A DNA stretch of 64,000 bases from Cephalotrichum gorgonifer (lineage: Eukaryota > Ascomycota > Sordariomycetes > Microascales > Microascaceae): positions 496,001 to 560,000 of the forward strand of contig ONZQ02000013.1 in NCBI GenBank assembly GCA_900312665.1, written 5' to 3'. Shown here piece by piece: positions 21,992-33,286 of the stretch. The position numbers and the translations under genes are program-made. The notes below the pieces were generated by a model, which saw nothing but the letters and a program-made list of their open reading frames with translations, did no database searches and was not told the origin of the DNA. How positions within the stretch are numbered: the first letter of the stretch is position 1; each line of letters opens with the position of its first letter.

Positions 21992-22929
21992 ATGTACCGT
22001 GCCTACGCGGCTTTAAAAAAGATACTAGGCCTTTCTCCAAATACCCCCAAGATGTTCATCCAAACCGAATACAAGTCCCAACATGTCCCAATCCCGGACT
22101 CCTTCCTCACCACCCCGCCGGCGAAACCCGTCGTCGCAACCCACATCGACTGGTCCTCATCCCCCTTACCGTCTAACAAGGGCCGCACCGCGCTCGTAAT
22201 AGACAACGTCCTCTCGCCCGAGGAGTGCGTGAAGCTCCTCGAGCTGACAGAGGCTTCCGTCCCCCGCGAGGATGGCGACACCTCCTCGCCGTGGAAGCCC
22301 GCGCTTGTAAACGTTGCCGTTGGCTTCGAGACCCATGCGCCGGATTACCGCAACAGCGAGAGGATCATCTGGGACAACCAGGTCATCGTGGACCGCATCT
22401 GGGAGCGCATCGCGCAGGCAGACGGCGTACGGGCCCTACTGGAGACTGTCCCGGGCGCCTACATCGACGAGGAGTGGCATTTCCGGAGGTTCAATGAGCG
22501 CATGCGGTTTCTGAAGTACTCCTCAGGACAATTCTTCAAGCGTAAGCCTCTCCTCCCACCTTTCCTACCCCCAATCTCGTATCGAGTCCTGTATGGTGTG
22601 CATGTCGACTAACGCCGCTGGAACTAGCGCACTGCGACGGGCCGTACGGGTATGAGAAGGACGGCGCCATATTCGAGACCAAGTATACCATACAACTGTA
22701 CCTCAACGACTCGGCCGCTGTGGACCCTACCTCCGAACTCGTCGGCGGCGCGACATCCTTCCTAGGTAGGAATTACGAGGATCGCTTGGATGTGAATCCG
22801 AAGGCGGGGAGCGTCTTGCTATTCCAGCATTACGGACTGCGGCACGAGGGGGCAAAGGTCGAGGCGGGGGTCAAGTACACCATGAGGACTGATATCCTCT
22901 ACGAGTTTTACAAGCAGGAACAGGTCTAG
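21992..22929 (+). CDS. 2-oxoglutarate/Fe(II) oxygenase of the prolyl 4-hydroxylase type
   Basis: Two exons, 21992-22541 and 22628-22929, give 283 residues. The double-stranded beta-helix iron site is readable: H185 and D187 in PHCDGPY, the distal H256 in GLRHEG, and the 2-oxoglutarate-binding basic residue R270 in VKYTMRTD. The segment MRFLKYSSGQFFKPHCDG is the classic strand leading into the HxD motif. The family hydroxylates prolyl or other side chains, or small molecules; fungal single-domain members are mostly uncharacterised. No signal peptide was seen, so it is probably cytosolic or nuclear. An alternative start at 22052 (MFIQTEYKS) would shorten it by 20 residues. The intron splits the codon just before the iron-binding histidine. 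Confidence 0.9.
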
Positions 22930-23440
22930 CATGTTGTTGAGCATTGCTCCACAGCGCGGGTCTGGTGGTAGTGGGGTTTGTCTGTTGAAGGATGAAGGTT
23001 CCCAGGGTGGGTGGTTCCGGGGTTGGATTACAACAGCGAGTAGTATGTAGTATATATATTCTTTCCTGTCCAGGACATACTTTACAAATCCTAGGATGTG
23101 GATCTTTGTCCTGTAACGACTGGTATAGCCGCAGGGAAGACAGAAGCGGTGAAGGGGTAATACGAATATCATTTTCACCAATTACTATCGACCACAACGC
23201 CTAGAACACCTATGCACGGAAGGCTGACACTCGATTTATCCTTCGATTTGCCGCCGAGGTATCTTGAGTACACTCCGCTGACCGCGGTGCTACCGGCCAC
23301 GCCACATCCGGCACACAAATTCAGCGTAACATGTGGAGAGGCAAGGACGGAATTCCCGCCCCTGGCGAGTTCCTATGCCCGGCAGCCGTATCACCGCCCG
23401 CACTAGGGCCCTACATCTCCTCATCAGTAACTGGAGGCGC
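22930..23440. other. Intergenic, tail-to-tail
   Basis: About 0.5 kb between the oxygenase and the open extension downstream of Med18. No independent gene. Confidence 0.45.
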
Positions 23441-23866
23441 TTAGGAGATTGGACAGGAAATACATACCGGAGGACTAGGGTGGATCCCGTACGTAGCCTC
23501 AGCCTGCTGCCCATTCGGCTCATCGTCCTCCCCTTCGGTCCAGATGACTACCTCGCGGTCCATAGCTTCCCAGTTTAGGGCCGATACCTCCGTTATGAGC
23601 GCCAATCTGATATTCTCATCCATGATCGGCTCTGGGGCGTACTTGGTAAGGTCCTCTGCCTCCTCCTTCTCGTACTCAACATCCCGCCCATCGCCCTCTT
23701 CGCCTTTAATCACATCCTGCTGAGGAACGTCCCTTTCCCGGGTATGTCCCCGCTCCCGGGTAATTTTCTCTTCCCCTTGAATGTCGAGATCCTGGAGGAC
23801 GTTCCCTCCTTCAGATGGATGTTCGGCCTTCTTCCACCCCTCGCCGGTAGTAGTGCCATCATCCTT
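23441..23866 (-). other. Open frame continuing in phase after the Med18 stop
   Basis: Directly after the TAG that ends Med18 the same frame stays open for 141 codons. The translation is acidic and protein-like (for example EYEKEEAEDLTKYAPEPIMD and NIRLALITEVSALNWEAMD). It ends at a TAA just inside what looks like a GTATGT...CTAAG...CCTCCAG intron. It could be a C-terminal extension reached by readthrough, by splicing, or in an allele without the stop; or it may be a relic. Confidence 0.4.
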
Positions 23867-24791
23867 CTAATCGTTGGCCCTAACAACCTGCGGGAGCGGC
23901 ACCGGGGCACCCTGCACCGCCAACGGAACGCGCGAGTCAAAGAACTGCCTGTCGATGACCTCGAACTGAAAGACGCCGTCGAGCTCATTCTTCAGGGCGA
24001 CGAGCTGCTCCTGCGCCTTGCGGACTTCGTCGGGCTTGTTGTCCTGGAGAACGTGGAGCTTGACCACCAGCATCCAGTGCTGCAGGTCGTCCACGTTGGT
24101 GACGGAGTCCCACGGTGGCAGGGGGTTCGTGGGCGCGGTAGCATTGGAAGGAGGCTGTCCTTGAGGGCGCGGTAGCAGGTACCGGTGGAGGCATATCTCA
24201 ATGTCATCCCGGAAAAACGAATACCCGTGCTCGATCTGATCGGAAGTGAGGCTGGAGAAGCAGGTGAGCTACAGCCCCCCAAAGAACGCCTAACCAGCCA
24301 GATCGGTGACGGAAAGGAGAGAGGGGAGGGGGTTTTTACCTGTAACTATTCCCAGCGAGAACAGAATGCAAGTTCTTCTGACCCCAAATCTCTACTTTCT
24401 TCCTCTGCATAACCACCCCCTTCTCTGCCCCCGGAACGGCCTGCGCCGGCTCCGGGAAATCCACCCACCTCAGAATCCCGGGAGCCGCATTGAAGTCCAT
24501 GCCATCGGCCTTCCCGAAATCGGCCTTTGAGACCTCGTACCGCAGCTGGAGGTGGTACGACTGCCTCCCCAGCGCGCGGTCGAGTTCCTTCCAGAGCGCA
24601 GGGACGTCCTTCTGCTGGTTCGTGGGCGTTGGGGACGGGTTGGGCATCCCAGTGGGGCGGCCAGGACCGTGGAGGAAGTGGACACGGTGGATCGATTCCC
24701 AGGGCGACTGAGAGCAGAGGCCAGAGAGGACGCTTAGGGACGCGGGGACGTCCTTATCGTCTACGAACGCGAGGAGGGAGAGCTCGTACAT
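23867..24791 (-). CDS. MED18: Mediator complex subunit 18
   Basis: Two exons, 24791-24340 and 24251-23867, encode 278 residues of the Mediator head-module subunit Med18 (yeast Srb5), which with Med20 and Med8 contacts RNA polymerase II in the nucleus. Family signs: MYELSLLAFVDDKDVPASL at the start, PWESIHRVHFLHGPGRPTG, WGQKNLHSVLAGNSYS, SDQIEHGYSFFRDDIEICL and the closing FQFEVIDRQFFDSRV. The splice is best at CTTCTCCAG before CCTCACTTCC, which restores the frame. Residues after the closing motif are short (PLPQVVRAND) before TAG. The reading frame then stays open for 141 more codons (listed separately), so the true C-terminus is uncertain. It is convergent with the 2OG oxygenase. Confidence 0.88.
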
Positions 24792-25534
24792 TTTCGTTGG
24801 TCGGAGGTGAGCCCGTCGCGCCCTGCTTCCGGGTAGGCGAATGAGATAGGAGGGGTATTTGAAGATATGCGACCGTAGCGGAGATGGGGGGGGGGGGGGG
24901 GTAATGAGGGCGACGGATAGGATTATGGACAGGTTGGAATGAGCGTGCGTCGTAAACATATAGCTTTATGAGTTTTAGGTTTGGAACCAAGGACCCACAA
25001 TTTACCCGGCTCAGAGCGTAAATAGTAAGGTTTTGGGGGGGGGTTCCCACTGAGTCTCACGTGACAACCCTGCTGGAGGACTTCATCAGCGCTGTCTATG
25101 ACAGCAATATGGACAAACTCGCGTGCATCTTGGTAGATGAGTATACTTATGACGCTGTCTCGCTCTTTAAGGAGATTCGATTCCCATCCCTACTGGAATT
25201 ACACCTTCACTTCAGCCAGTAGAAATACTACTCTCTCCTGTTAAGAGTTTAGCTGAGGGGAAAGGGCAACAATGATGTGAGAGGATAGAATAGGGCCGAT
25301 GGAAGCGTCAAGGACGAAAAACATGGGAGACTTGTGTTGGCTTGATTTGGTTCCCTCGGCTCCCTGGCGTTTTCTGTGGCTATGAGTCCTCGTCAGGAAG
25401 CTGGTTTCAGACTAAAAAGATCAAGTTGTTCAGTGGGTGGATGGACATGAAACTATGGTTTGGGTTGCCGATATAATAGATTGAAAAAGAAAAATGCCAT
25501 ATATGTGAATACTATTGCACGTCTCCTCCAGAAC
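24792..25534. other. Intergenic with poly-G tract
   Basis: About 0.74 kb holding the Med18 promoter and the 3' flank of the GST gene. A run of 16 G lies at 24886-24901. No gene seen. Confidence 0.5.
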
Positions 25535-26224
25535 TTACCCCGTTACCTCGGTGTAAGTCCGACCTTCTGTCCTGCAATCCGCTTCATAATGCGGTATCCT
25601 GGCTGTCTCCCTGATCCCGTCCCGAACCCACTCCTGCACAACCGGGTGCTCGAACAACCGATCGAAATACTCCTTGGCGACACCCTCGACCTCCAGCCCA
25701 TACGTCTTGTATCGAGACGCAATAGGCGCAAACATGGCATCCGCAACCGTAAACTCCTTTCCCGCCAACCAGGGTCCACCGAACGTCTCCAGTCCCTCCT
25801 TGAAGAGCTCGTTCAGGCGGCGAACATCACTCTTGACCCCCTCGCTCCAGGAGGGAACAGTGATGCGCATGCCAACGTTCATTCCGCACTCATTCCGAAT
25901 GTTGTTGAAGCCTGAGTGCATCTCCGCCGCGGCTGATCGTGCGAAGGCGCGGGCGCGGGCGTCAGCTGGCCAAGCGGCAGGATGCGACTCGGCAATGTAT
26001 TCGCAGATCGCGAGCGAGTCCCAGACGACAACGGGTGTGGCTTCGTCGTGGAGACAGGGGACCTTGCCAGAGGGGGAGAAGCCTCGGAATTCGCTCTCGT
26101 GGAGGCCGGGTCTCAGGAAGTGGAGCTTTTCTTCAAAGGGGACGTTCAGGACTTTGAGGAGAACCCAGGGTCGCATGGACCACGAGGAGTAGCGCTTGTT
26201 GCCGATGTATAATGTGTAAGTCAT
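25535..26224 (-). CDS. Glutathione S-transferase-like protein
   Basis: Intronless 229-residue protein starting at ATG 26224. The N-terminal thioredoxin-like domain begins TLYIGNKRYSSWSMRPWVLL, with the Ser-rich active-site turn used by this GST subgroup, followed by the cis-proline loop GKVPCLHDE and the glutathione gamma-glutamyl contact WDSLAICEYIAE. The all-helical C-terminal domain contains FGGPWLAGKEFTVADAMFAP, the conserved N-capping box and hydrophobic staple. The YIGNKxYSSWSxRPW start is common in bacterial GST family proteins and present in many fungi. It would conjugate or reduce small electrophiles in the cytosol; the substrate is unknown. Lack of introns beside intron-rich neighbours is compatible with, but does not prove, an old bacterial origin. 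Confidence 0.9.
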   Translation of the reverse strand: MTYTLYIGNKRYSSWSMRPWVLLKVLNVPFEEKLHFLRPGLHESEFRGFSPSGKVPCLHDEATPVVVWDSLAICEYIAESHPAAWPADARARAFARSAAAEMHSGFNNIRNECGMNVGMRITVPSWSEGVKSDVRRLNELFKEGLETFGGPWLAGKEFTVADAMFAPIASRYKTYGLEVEGVAKEYFDRLFEHPVVQEWVRDGIRETARIPHYEADCRTEGRTYTEVTG

Positions 26225-26987
26225 GATGGATGGCTTGTGAAAATAGGTTTTGGGGAAATGGAAGTGATTTCTTGTTATTTTCTTAAGAGGGAGGATAAGC
26301 TGTCAAATAAAAGCTTTTTGAATAAATGGAACTAAAACTAGGTTTTCTCGGGCCCTTTAATAGTGCGCCCGATTCTAGATAAGCAGCGCTTCGCATCGGA
26401 TAGATGAGAAATCAAATTAAGGTTTTGGGGGCTTTTGCTGATTCATCAGGTTGGCTCAGCCCCTCAACGTCACCATGTAGTCGCGCCCTTCTCTCGACAA
26501 GCTGCACCTCAACACGCCCTGTTTGTCTTTGGAGTGCACCCGCAACATGCGATAAGTTGCATATCGTTGATAATGAAACATGAATTACCAATCATGGCAG
26601 GTGCAACAATGAAGGAGCATTCGTCGCCAAGAGAAATATACATGGCTCAAATTAGATCCTCCCCCACGCTCCCTTCTTCGAGCCTCCATCACCGGCTTAC
26701 CTTATGTGCTCTCCGCAGAGCCCCTTCGGGCCTTGAGAACCCGAGCTTACTATTTGGAGTCGCCACTGTACCTCCCAAACAAAGTGCAAAACAACCAACT
26801 AGGTAACCAAGGCGTGAAGTCTAAAGGGAGGAGTCCCATTTTCCATTTCCCTCGTGTTTATTCCTACGACCCAAACAACCCATTACAGCGGGACTTAATC
26901 TAAAATGGACAGGGTAGCGGCTGCTAATGCACGCCCCCAAGACCCGAGACAGGATGGCGTATCCTATCCCTATTCGGGCTCTACAAC
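26225..26987. other. Intergenic, no gene seen
   Basis: About 0.76 kb between the GST promoter and the 3' end of PNKP. Only short ORFs. Confidence 0.5.
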
Positions 26988-28757
26988 CTACAACCAGTAG
27001 CGGGCCCAGATATCGTGCTCTTCCTTCGTTCCCCTGAAAACAAAATCAAGAGGCACTATGTCCTCGAACCCTTCCTTCTCCTTCGGCTCCTTGAACCTCG
27101 CGGCGAAGCCAGTAAGGGCCATAGTAGGTAGTCCCTGGCGGTTCTCCGGATTCATCTAGGCCCAGAGTTGGCAATTAGACTTATTCTCATTCATGTATTA
27201 AAGAGGAGATTTTGGGGCCGCCTTCTTACCGGCTTGTTGAGTGCCCGCACGGCATCGTTATGCTCGCAGATATGCTTCGGCGTCCGGAACCACACGCATC
27301 GCGCGGGAATGTTGTACTTCTTCGCCAGGCCTATCCATATGGCCCTCGTTTCGGGATCCGCGTTGGTGTTGTCTGTGTAGTCGGGGCAACACCTCGTTAG
27401 AGACAGGGAATTAGAACTAGTAAATGGGCCAAGAACACACCTATTACCACCGAACTACCCTCCTCGAGCAACCCCCTCGCTGCCTGAACGCACTTGTCCC
27501 GTCTGCAGACATTAGCAACCATCGCCATCTTACCAAAGGATCTAAGCACTCACGTCTTCAGGTTGTCTTGGTTGATCCGCTCATAGTCCAGGGGCTTCAA
27601 GTACTTCTCATAAAAAGTACTCTTTCCCGACCCAGGAGACCCGCAAAACACAACAAGCTCCTGGGCACTCTTCCTTTCGAAGATGGGTGGCGCCGCAGCC
27701 GTGCTAAGCGTATCGTCGAACGGGAAGTGCTCGAGGTCGAAATCACGGTGGAAGTCGCGTGGCTGGAGTCCAAGGAAATGCTCCTCTGGTGTTAGGAATT
27801 TGAGCCCGACATTGTGAGCGAAGTTCCTGTCGCTGCAGCTGAAGTCCTTCGCTGCTACCACACTCCCATCGCCACCTTTGACCTCCAGCTTCCTCCCGCC
27901 GGCATCTCCCACGTAGAAACTATTGTCCATGTCGACCTCACCGGACTGGAGATCATAGTCATCCAGGATCTCGCGCCATATACCCGGCCGAGGTTTCCGG
28001 AAGATATCCTTCTCTGTGGCGGCGTATATAGAGATTGGGAAATCCAACTGCTCGAATAGCGCACTGCACTTCTGCTTGAAGGCAGACACGCGCGTCGTGA
28101 GCTGTGCCTTAGGCGTTTTCGCCTTCGGGTCCGGGTGGAGCGTGAGTCCTGCTTGATTCGATACGATGACGACTCGGTACCTAGTTCCCCAGCGTCAGTC
28201 CGTAAGTCCATGTCCCACCCTGGGGAGGTGGGGCGAGGTGTACCCGTCTTCGCCGTAGAGGGACTTCAACTTCGTCACGACGGAGCTATGCCACCACTTC
28301 CAGTCCGTGGCGCTGTCCGGGAATTTCTTTTTCGATAAAGTCACAATAAGCGTTGAGTCCTAGGTCCCCGTCAGCCAAACGATCTGGATTCATCGCCAGT
28401 GCCCAGGATCCAGCGTACGAGGTCGAACGCCGCTATCTTCCTCCGCTTCACGGTGGGCCCATCCTCCTTCGCCTCGGGCTGGTAGCGCCCGACTAGCAGA
28501 GTCGCGGGGGTGTCCTCGTTTGGCGCACGTTCTGTCCATACGGTCTTGTCCTTCGGTTTCTGCGACGCGGGTGTGAAGAAATTGGCAACCGCGGACTCTG
28601 TCATGCGAAGTCATTAGCCTCGACGCGATGGTGACGTGAAAACTACATGCCTAGCTTGGCGGGGCGATACTTCGGCCGTACTTGTGGTGCCACTGTGAAG
28701 TCGCCGCTTCACGGGAGGCGGGGAAATGGGGGCATTCGGCCCGCGCTTCGAAGCCAT
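26988..28757 (-). CDS. Polynucleotide kinase 3'-phosphatase (PNKP)
   Basis: Seven minus-strand exons join in phase: 28757-28647, 28595-28419, 28359-28244, 28180-27554, 27502-27441, 27372-27230 and 27155-26988, for 467 residues. The enzyme repairs DNA ends in the nucleus by removing 3' phosphates and phosphorylating 5' ends. The HAD phosphatase domain has AFDLDSTLI (catalytic D95 and D97, split by intron 2), IVSNQAG and later FYVGDAGGR. The kinase domain has Walker A GSPGSGKS at 315-322, then LKPLDYERINQDNLKTRDKC and DNTNADPETR. The N-terminus is basic (PVKRR, a probable nuclear signal) without the FHA domain of animal PNKP, as usual in fungi. An upstream in-frame Met would add about 20-30 residues; I prefer MASKRGPN. 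It lies 6 kb from the PARG/PARP pair. Confidence 0.93.
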
Positions 28758-29261
28758 GGCCTTTAAAATTCGGGGAAGCGGGATCGTGAGCGCCTTCACT
28801 GGGAATGGGAACATTAGGTTCATGTGGACTGCTAAAATGCGTGCTCGCAAAGTGGAGAATCTGCATCGTAGTCTTTAGTGGGTCTCCCTGGTACCCCTGG
28901 CCATGACCCTGTTGGACAATGTGGTGCTGATTACTAAGCATCCCAGGGACCATCCCTAGAATTCTTGAATAACCATGACCCCATTGCTTTTTCTTACTTG
29001 CCAGAAGATAGTGCTCCTGCTCTGTATTGACAGCTCATACCCTTCCCACCTCTCCCCCGAGCTCTGTCGGAACCGAAACATGTCGAATTGTATACACACA
29101 CGCACGTATTTATAACTCTTTTCTTCTCATATAATAAGTGTTGTTGTGGGGATATATTAGGACCTACTGGTCTAGAATCACTGTACTCAGTGCCTTGTGT
29201 GCTGTTGGTCCATTTGGTTCCTGATAATAAGTCTTGCTACGAAGCAAACCTATAACTAGGC
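28758..29261. other. Intergenic
   Basis: Promoter side of PNKP. The frame upstream of the chosen start stays open for about 30 codons and could hold an alternative N-terminus. Confidence 0.4.
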
Positions 29262-29494
29262 ACAGCCGGCAGGCTCTATTGTGAGAGACAGGATGCGGAT
29301 GACTGTGTGAATCTGACGCTATCTGGAGGGTTGTGATGTCCCCATCGACGTCATTCCAGTCAACCAATACTATCTTGGGATCATGGATTGCGTCATAGAC
29401 TGATGGATGTATTCGCGCTTGTCTTGGCCAGCAAGCACCTTGATGATGGCCTTGACCACACCTGCGGACTACCAAGCACGACAACGCGCACCAT
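29262..29494 (-). pseudogene. Decayed NmrA-like/isoflavone-reductase-like Rossmann gene fragment
   Basis: Read on the minus strand from ATG 29494, one frame begins MVRVVVLGS, a dinucleotide-fold first strand. A second frame then gives GVVKAIIKVLAGQDKREYI, a third gives PKIVLVDWNDVDGDITTL, and a fourth stretch gives TVIRILSLTIEPAG. In order these match the layout of fungal NmrA-like NAD(P)-binding proteins: strand 1, helix 1, strand 2, the DY/DW-N/SDVD segment and strand 4. The pieces lie in different frames with stops between them and no intron signals that would join them. I therefore call a pseudogene with at least three frameshifts. The C-terminal two thirds of the protein is missing or unrecognisable. 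Confidence 0.5.
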
Positions 29495-30982
29495 CCTGAG
29501 AACAGTTTCAGGTTTTCCGCAGAGCCTTGGCGGGAAGGATAGTCTGGGATGAAGCTTAAATCTTAAGTGGCGGTTGATATCAGAAAACAGGGCCCTATCG
29601 CGCCTGCCTTGAGGTTGTGGGTCCAGAAGCGCTGCAACCAATAAGTTTTGGCCTCGCGCGCAAGAGGGCGGACTTCCGCAGTTGAGTGGAAGTCCGCGCC
29701 CTGGCGCATCCGTGCATCGGAAGATCCCAATCTCCTCGCAAGGCCACTTGGTGGTAGCACGGCCCGCAGGGGTGGTTAATAACACGGGGGCCAAGAATGG
29801 GCTTGCATATGGCAAAGTGCACTAAGCGGAGCGACGGGAGAAGCCGATTATGTCCGAAACCAAGAGGCCACAGAAAGTATCGCATTTGCCACCTACCTAA
29901 CATAGTTCTATAACGAGGCCAAACTCTCCAACAGCCATCTCTATTTAATAGACTCAAAAGGCGGGGCTCCGGCGTTTCGCCAACCGTCCCTGGCGTATAT
30001 CTCTGCGGTGTTCGACACTGACCTCATACTAAGATGTAGCGATCTTGTTATCCTTGTCGGATGTCAACAAGGTTTCCGCTTTCTAAAAGATGATGGATAC
30101 TCGATACTGCGAGATCGACGCGCGTCCACAAACAGAACCTGAATTGAATGCATAGCCCCCACTTTGATTGTGGAGTATTCTGTTGGGCAAATTGCACCCG
30201 CTTCCCTCCACAACCGGACATTAAGGCCGTCAACCTCGTTTACCTCGTTTACCTCATTCGGCTCGTTCAGTCCCGGGATGAGCGGGGGGGGACAATGATC
30301 GCAAGCGAGGATGATCCTTACCGCTTATGACGAACTCCGGCAAGATGGCGGCCCCGCCGCGGAACACACTGGCCAACCAAGTTCCTTCCGTAGCAGAATC
30401 GCGGTGCGGCTGTCGGGGCCCGCGCTAACCCCGCCATCTCTAATGTGCGGCCGCCGGGTCCGCATTGTTTCCACTATTTCTCCTCTGCAACCGCGGAGGT
30501 CTCGGCCGCAAGGAAGCGAAGTCACCTTTTTTCAGCTACGCTCGACTGCCGCGAGGCGAGACCAGGCACGCCAACGAAGTACTGCCTCGACTTCCCTTGC
30601 AATATTGTGACGCCACCATCGATTCGCTCGTCGCCTCGCGCCTACACTTCTTTACGAGGGACCTCTTAAGGTTGAGGTTGGAAGCAGACCTGTTGCTGGG
30701 TACGAGTTCTAGTTGTGTGCAGCGACTGTTATCAGTAGTGACAATTTTTGGCATGTTTCAGATTAATGGTACATTATAGAAGCTGCCCACACTTTAGGTA
30801 GTGCCCACACTTTTTCTACCCGCTCTCCGCGAAGTGGAGTGCGGGATCGATGTGTCAACATGGCAGGGCCCACGGGTATATATAGACGTGGTCTGCAGAT
30901 TCGTATTCATAATTGCCCAGAAATTTAATATTTGTACCGCCTCTGTTAGCATCTTCTTCTTGCTAATCATTCTCACGTAGAC
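29495..30982. other. Intergenic, no gene seen
   Basis: About 1.5 kb upstream of the P450. ORFs of 60-140 codons on both strands show no motifs. The 30235-30260 area has the short direct repeat CGTTTACCT. Confidence 0.45.
30877..30884 (+). promoter_or_regulatory. TATA box of the P450 gene
   Basis: TATATATA lies about 100 bases before the P450 ATG, in a normal position for a fungal TATA-type promoter. Confidence 0.45.
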
Positions 30983-32698
30983 ATGACTCTCCTCGGGGCA
31001 AGCTGGCCGTTTGAGAGCCTTTCTACGACGATAGCCATTTTCGCCGGGTTTTCCGTGAGTATCTTCCCTAACCAGGCGCTCAGGTTTGTCGCTCACCTTC
31101 GAAACAGATCCCGACATACCTGGTCGCATCCTCAATCTACTATGCCTACATTCACCCGCTATCAAAGGTCCCAGGGCCAAAGCTCTACGCCATTTCAATT
31201 TTTCCCTACCTTTACCATGTTTATCGGGGAGACTGGCACGAGACACTACGTCAGTTCCATAACCAATACGGGCCCGTCGTCAGGTTTACCAAGGAAGATG
31301 TGTCCTTCATCTCGTCTGATGCCCTGAACAAAATCTATGGTCATAAATCCGGCAAAGACCAGACTTTTGAGAAGGACATCATTCGATTCTACAACCCCAC
31401 GGAGCATCCGAACATTATCAGCGGAGACAATGAAGCGCACAAGAGGATGCGGCGCCTGCTGTCACACGCCTTTTCTGAGAAGGCACTGCGGAATCAAGAG
31501 AATGTTCTGAACCACTACGTTGATCTCTTCATCACGAAGTTGAAGGCCAAGGCACAGGAAGGTGAAGTTATCGATATCGTACAGTGGTACAACTTTGCGA
31601 CCTTTGATCTCATTGGAGATCTGGCTTTCGGCGAATCATTTGGCTGTCTGGACAAGGGGAGCTATCATCCTTGGGTGAAGATGATATTCGAGAGCGTCAA
31701 GGTCCTCCCTTTCCGCCAGATCATTAAGCGCCTCAAACTCACTGCATTGGTTCCTATACTCACCCCCCCATCTCTCAAGCGGAGCGCCAAGGAACATCAT
31801 CAGCTCAGCCACGATACTGCGGTAAAGCGGCTAGACTCTGGCAACACAAGCCGAGAGGACTTCATGTCCTACATTCTCCGACACAACGACAGCGAAAAGG
31901 GCATGACGGTGGGAGAGATTGTCGAAAATTCGTCCATCCTCATTATTGCCGGAAGCGAAACCACGGCGACCCTTCTGAGTGGGGCCACCTACTACCTCTT
32001 AACTCACCCGCAGGTATACAACAGGGTCGTCCAGGAGATTCGATCTACCTTCCAGTCCGAGGAAGATATAACCATGCTGCAAGTGAATCAGCTTCAGTAC
32101 ATGATCGCGGTACTTACCGAGGCCTTCCGCATGTGTAAGGCGTTGTGACTCCCTCGTTGATGAATCCTCGTCTGACTCTCCATAGATCCTCCTGTTCCCA
32201 CTCATCTGCCGAGAGTTAGCCCGGCTGGTGGTGAATTCGTCGATGGCTACTGGATCCCTGAAGGAGTTCGTATTTCTCAACGCCACTGCTACGAACGCAG
32301 GCTAACCATGAATGCAGACGTCGGTCTCTATACCTCAATGGTCGGCATACCGGAGTGAGATCAACTTCCGTGACCCGGATGTTTTCGACCCGGAGCGGTG
32401 GCTCGGTGATATTCGCTATAATAGCGATAACAAAGCTGTTCTTCAACCGTTCTCGGCCGGACCCCGCAACTGCATCGGCAAAAAGTGAGTTTTCCTGGAA
32501 AAGTTGTGTATCGGTTTTTTAGGCTAACATCTTCGTAGCTTGGCCTATTCTGAGATGCGGATGATACTGGCCCGTCTGCTGTGGAACTTCGACCTCAAGA
32601 TGATGCCGGGCAGCGAGAACTGGAATGATCAGGATGTCTTTGTCTTGTGGGAGAAGGGTAACCTCGACGTGAAACTGACCCGTGTTTCTCGAGACTGA
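30983..32698 (+). CDS. Cytochrome P450 monooxygenase (CYP65/TRI11-like)
   Basis: Five exons, 30983-31054, 31108-32134, 32186-32265, 32318-32484 and 32539-32698, give 501 residues. There is an N-terminal membrane anchor (about residues 10-40) followed by HPLSKVPGPKLYAIS. P450 signatures: oxygen-binding I-helix IAGSETTATLL, ExxR in TEAFRM, the PERW motif in DVFDPERWLG, and the heme loop FSAGPRNCIG with the iron-ligating C445. The text NIISGDNEAHKRMRRLLSHAFSEKAL resembles the CYP65 group, which includes isotrichodermin C-15 hydroxylase, so hydroxylation of a terpenoid or polyketide is plausible but not shown. It sits in the endoplasmic reticulum. It faces, tail to tail, an SDR gene carrying a premature stop. 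No backbone synthase is nearby. Confidence 0.95.
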
Positions 32699-33286
32699 TT
32701 GTTGCAACCGGCGAGGATTCATCAATTCCTCACTACGAGAGAATCATCCAGCTTCTAAAAGTTAATTGGTTTGCTCTGGGTTGGTACGACACTCGTGTGT
32801 ACCAGGAGTGCGGGGGATAAGAAGGTGTAAAATGGTTGGACTATTTAGATGGATTTACAGGCTTCATTATAGTTGGGTGTATGATTCTATAAAAACGGCT
32901 CGCCACTTCAAAAATTAGACCACGGACGGTCTTTGATTACCATTTCCACTCTAGCCTGGCGCTTTAGACGGCTTAATTTGTTGATATAATTCACCCAGAT
33001 AAGCAATCGTGCCCTTCTACAACTTCTATTTTAATGTGTTTACGACTATCGGGCATACACCTTGGCTATTGAAGCCCACCTTCACCTGGACGAATAGCAT
33101 ATGCCGATTACCCCACAGTCCACGTCCCATGCTTACAGATTGCAGTGAGTGTAATACAAGAACAAGTTTCCTATTGTAACATACTATTAGGGAAGTAGCG
33201 CTGAAAGATCATGGATAGATCTAGTTCGAAAGGCAGAAATGCACAACTCCGAGACCCGTATTCCCACATGTCAGTCCTCCTACAAG
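32699..33286. other. Intergenic, tail-to-tail
   Basis: About 0.6 kb between the convergent P450 and SDR; no gene. Confidence 0.5.

Noticed and set aside
23867..23869. Reassignment of TAG to a sense codon in this organism
   Set aside because: TAG is the normal terminal stop of the permease, PNKP, PARG, PARP and secreted repeat genes in the same window.
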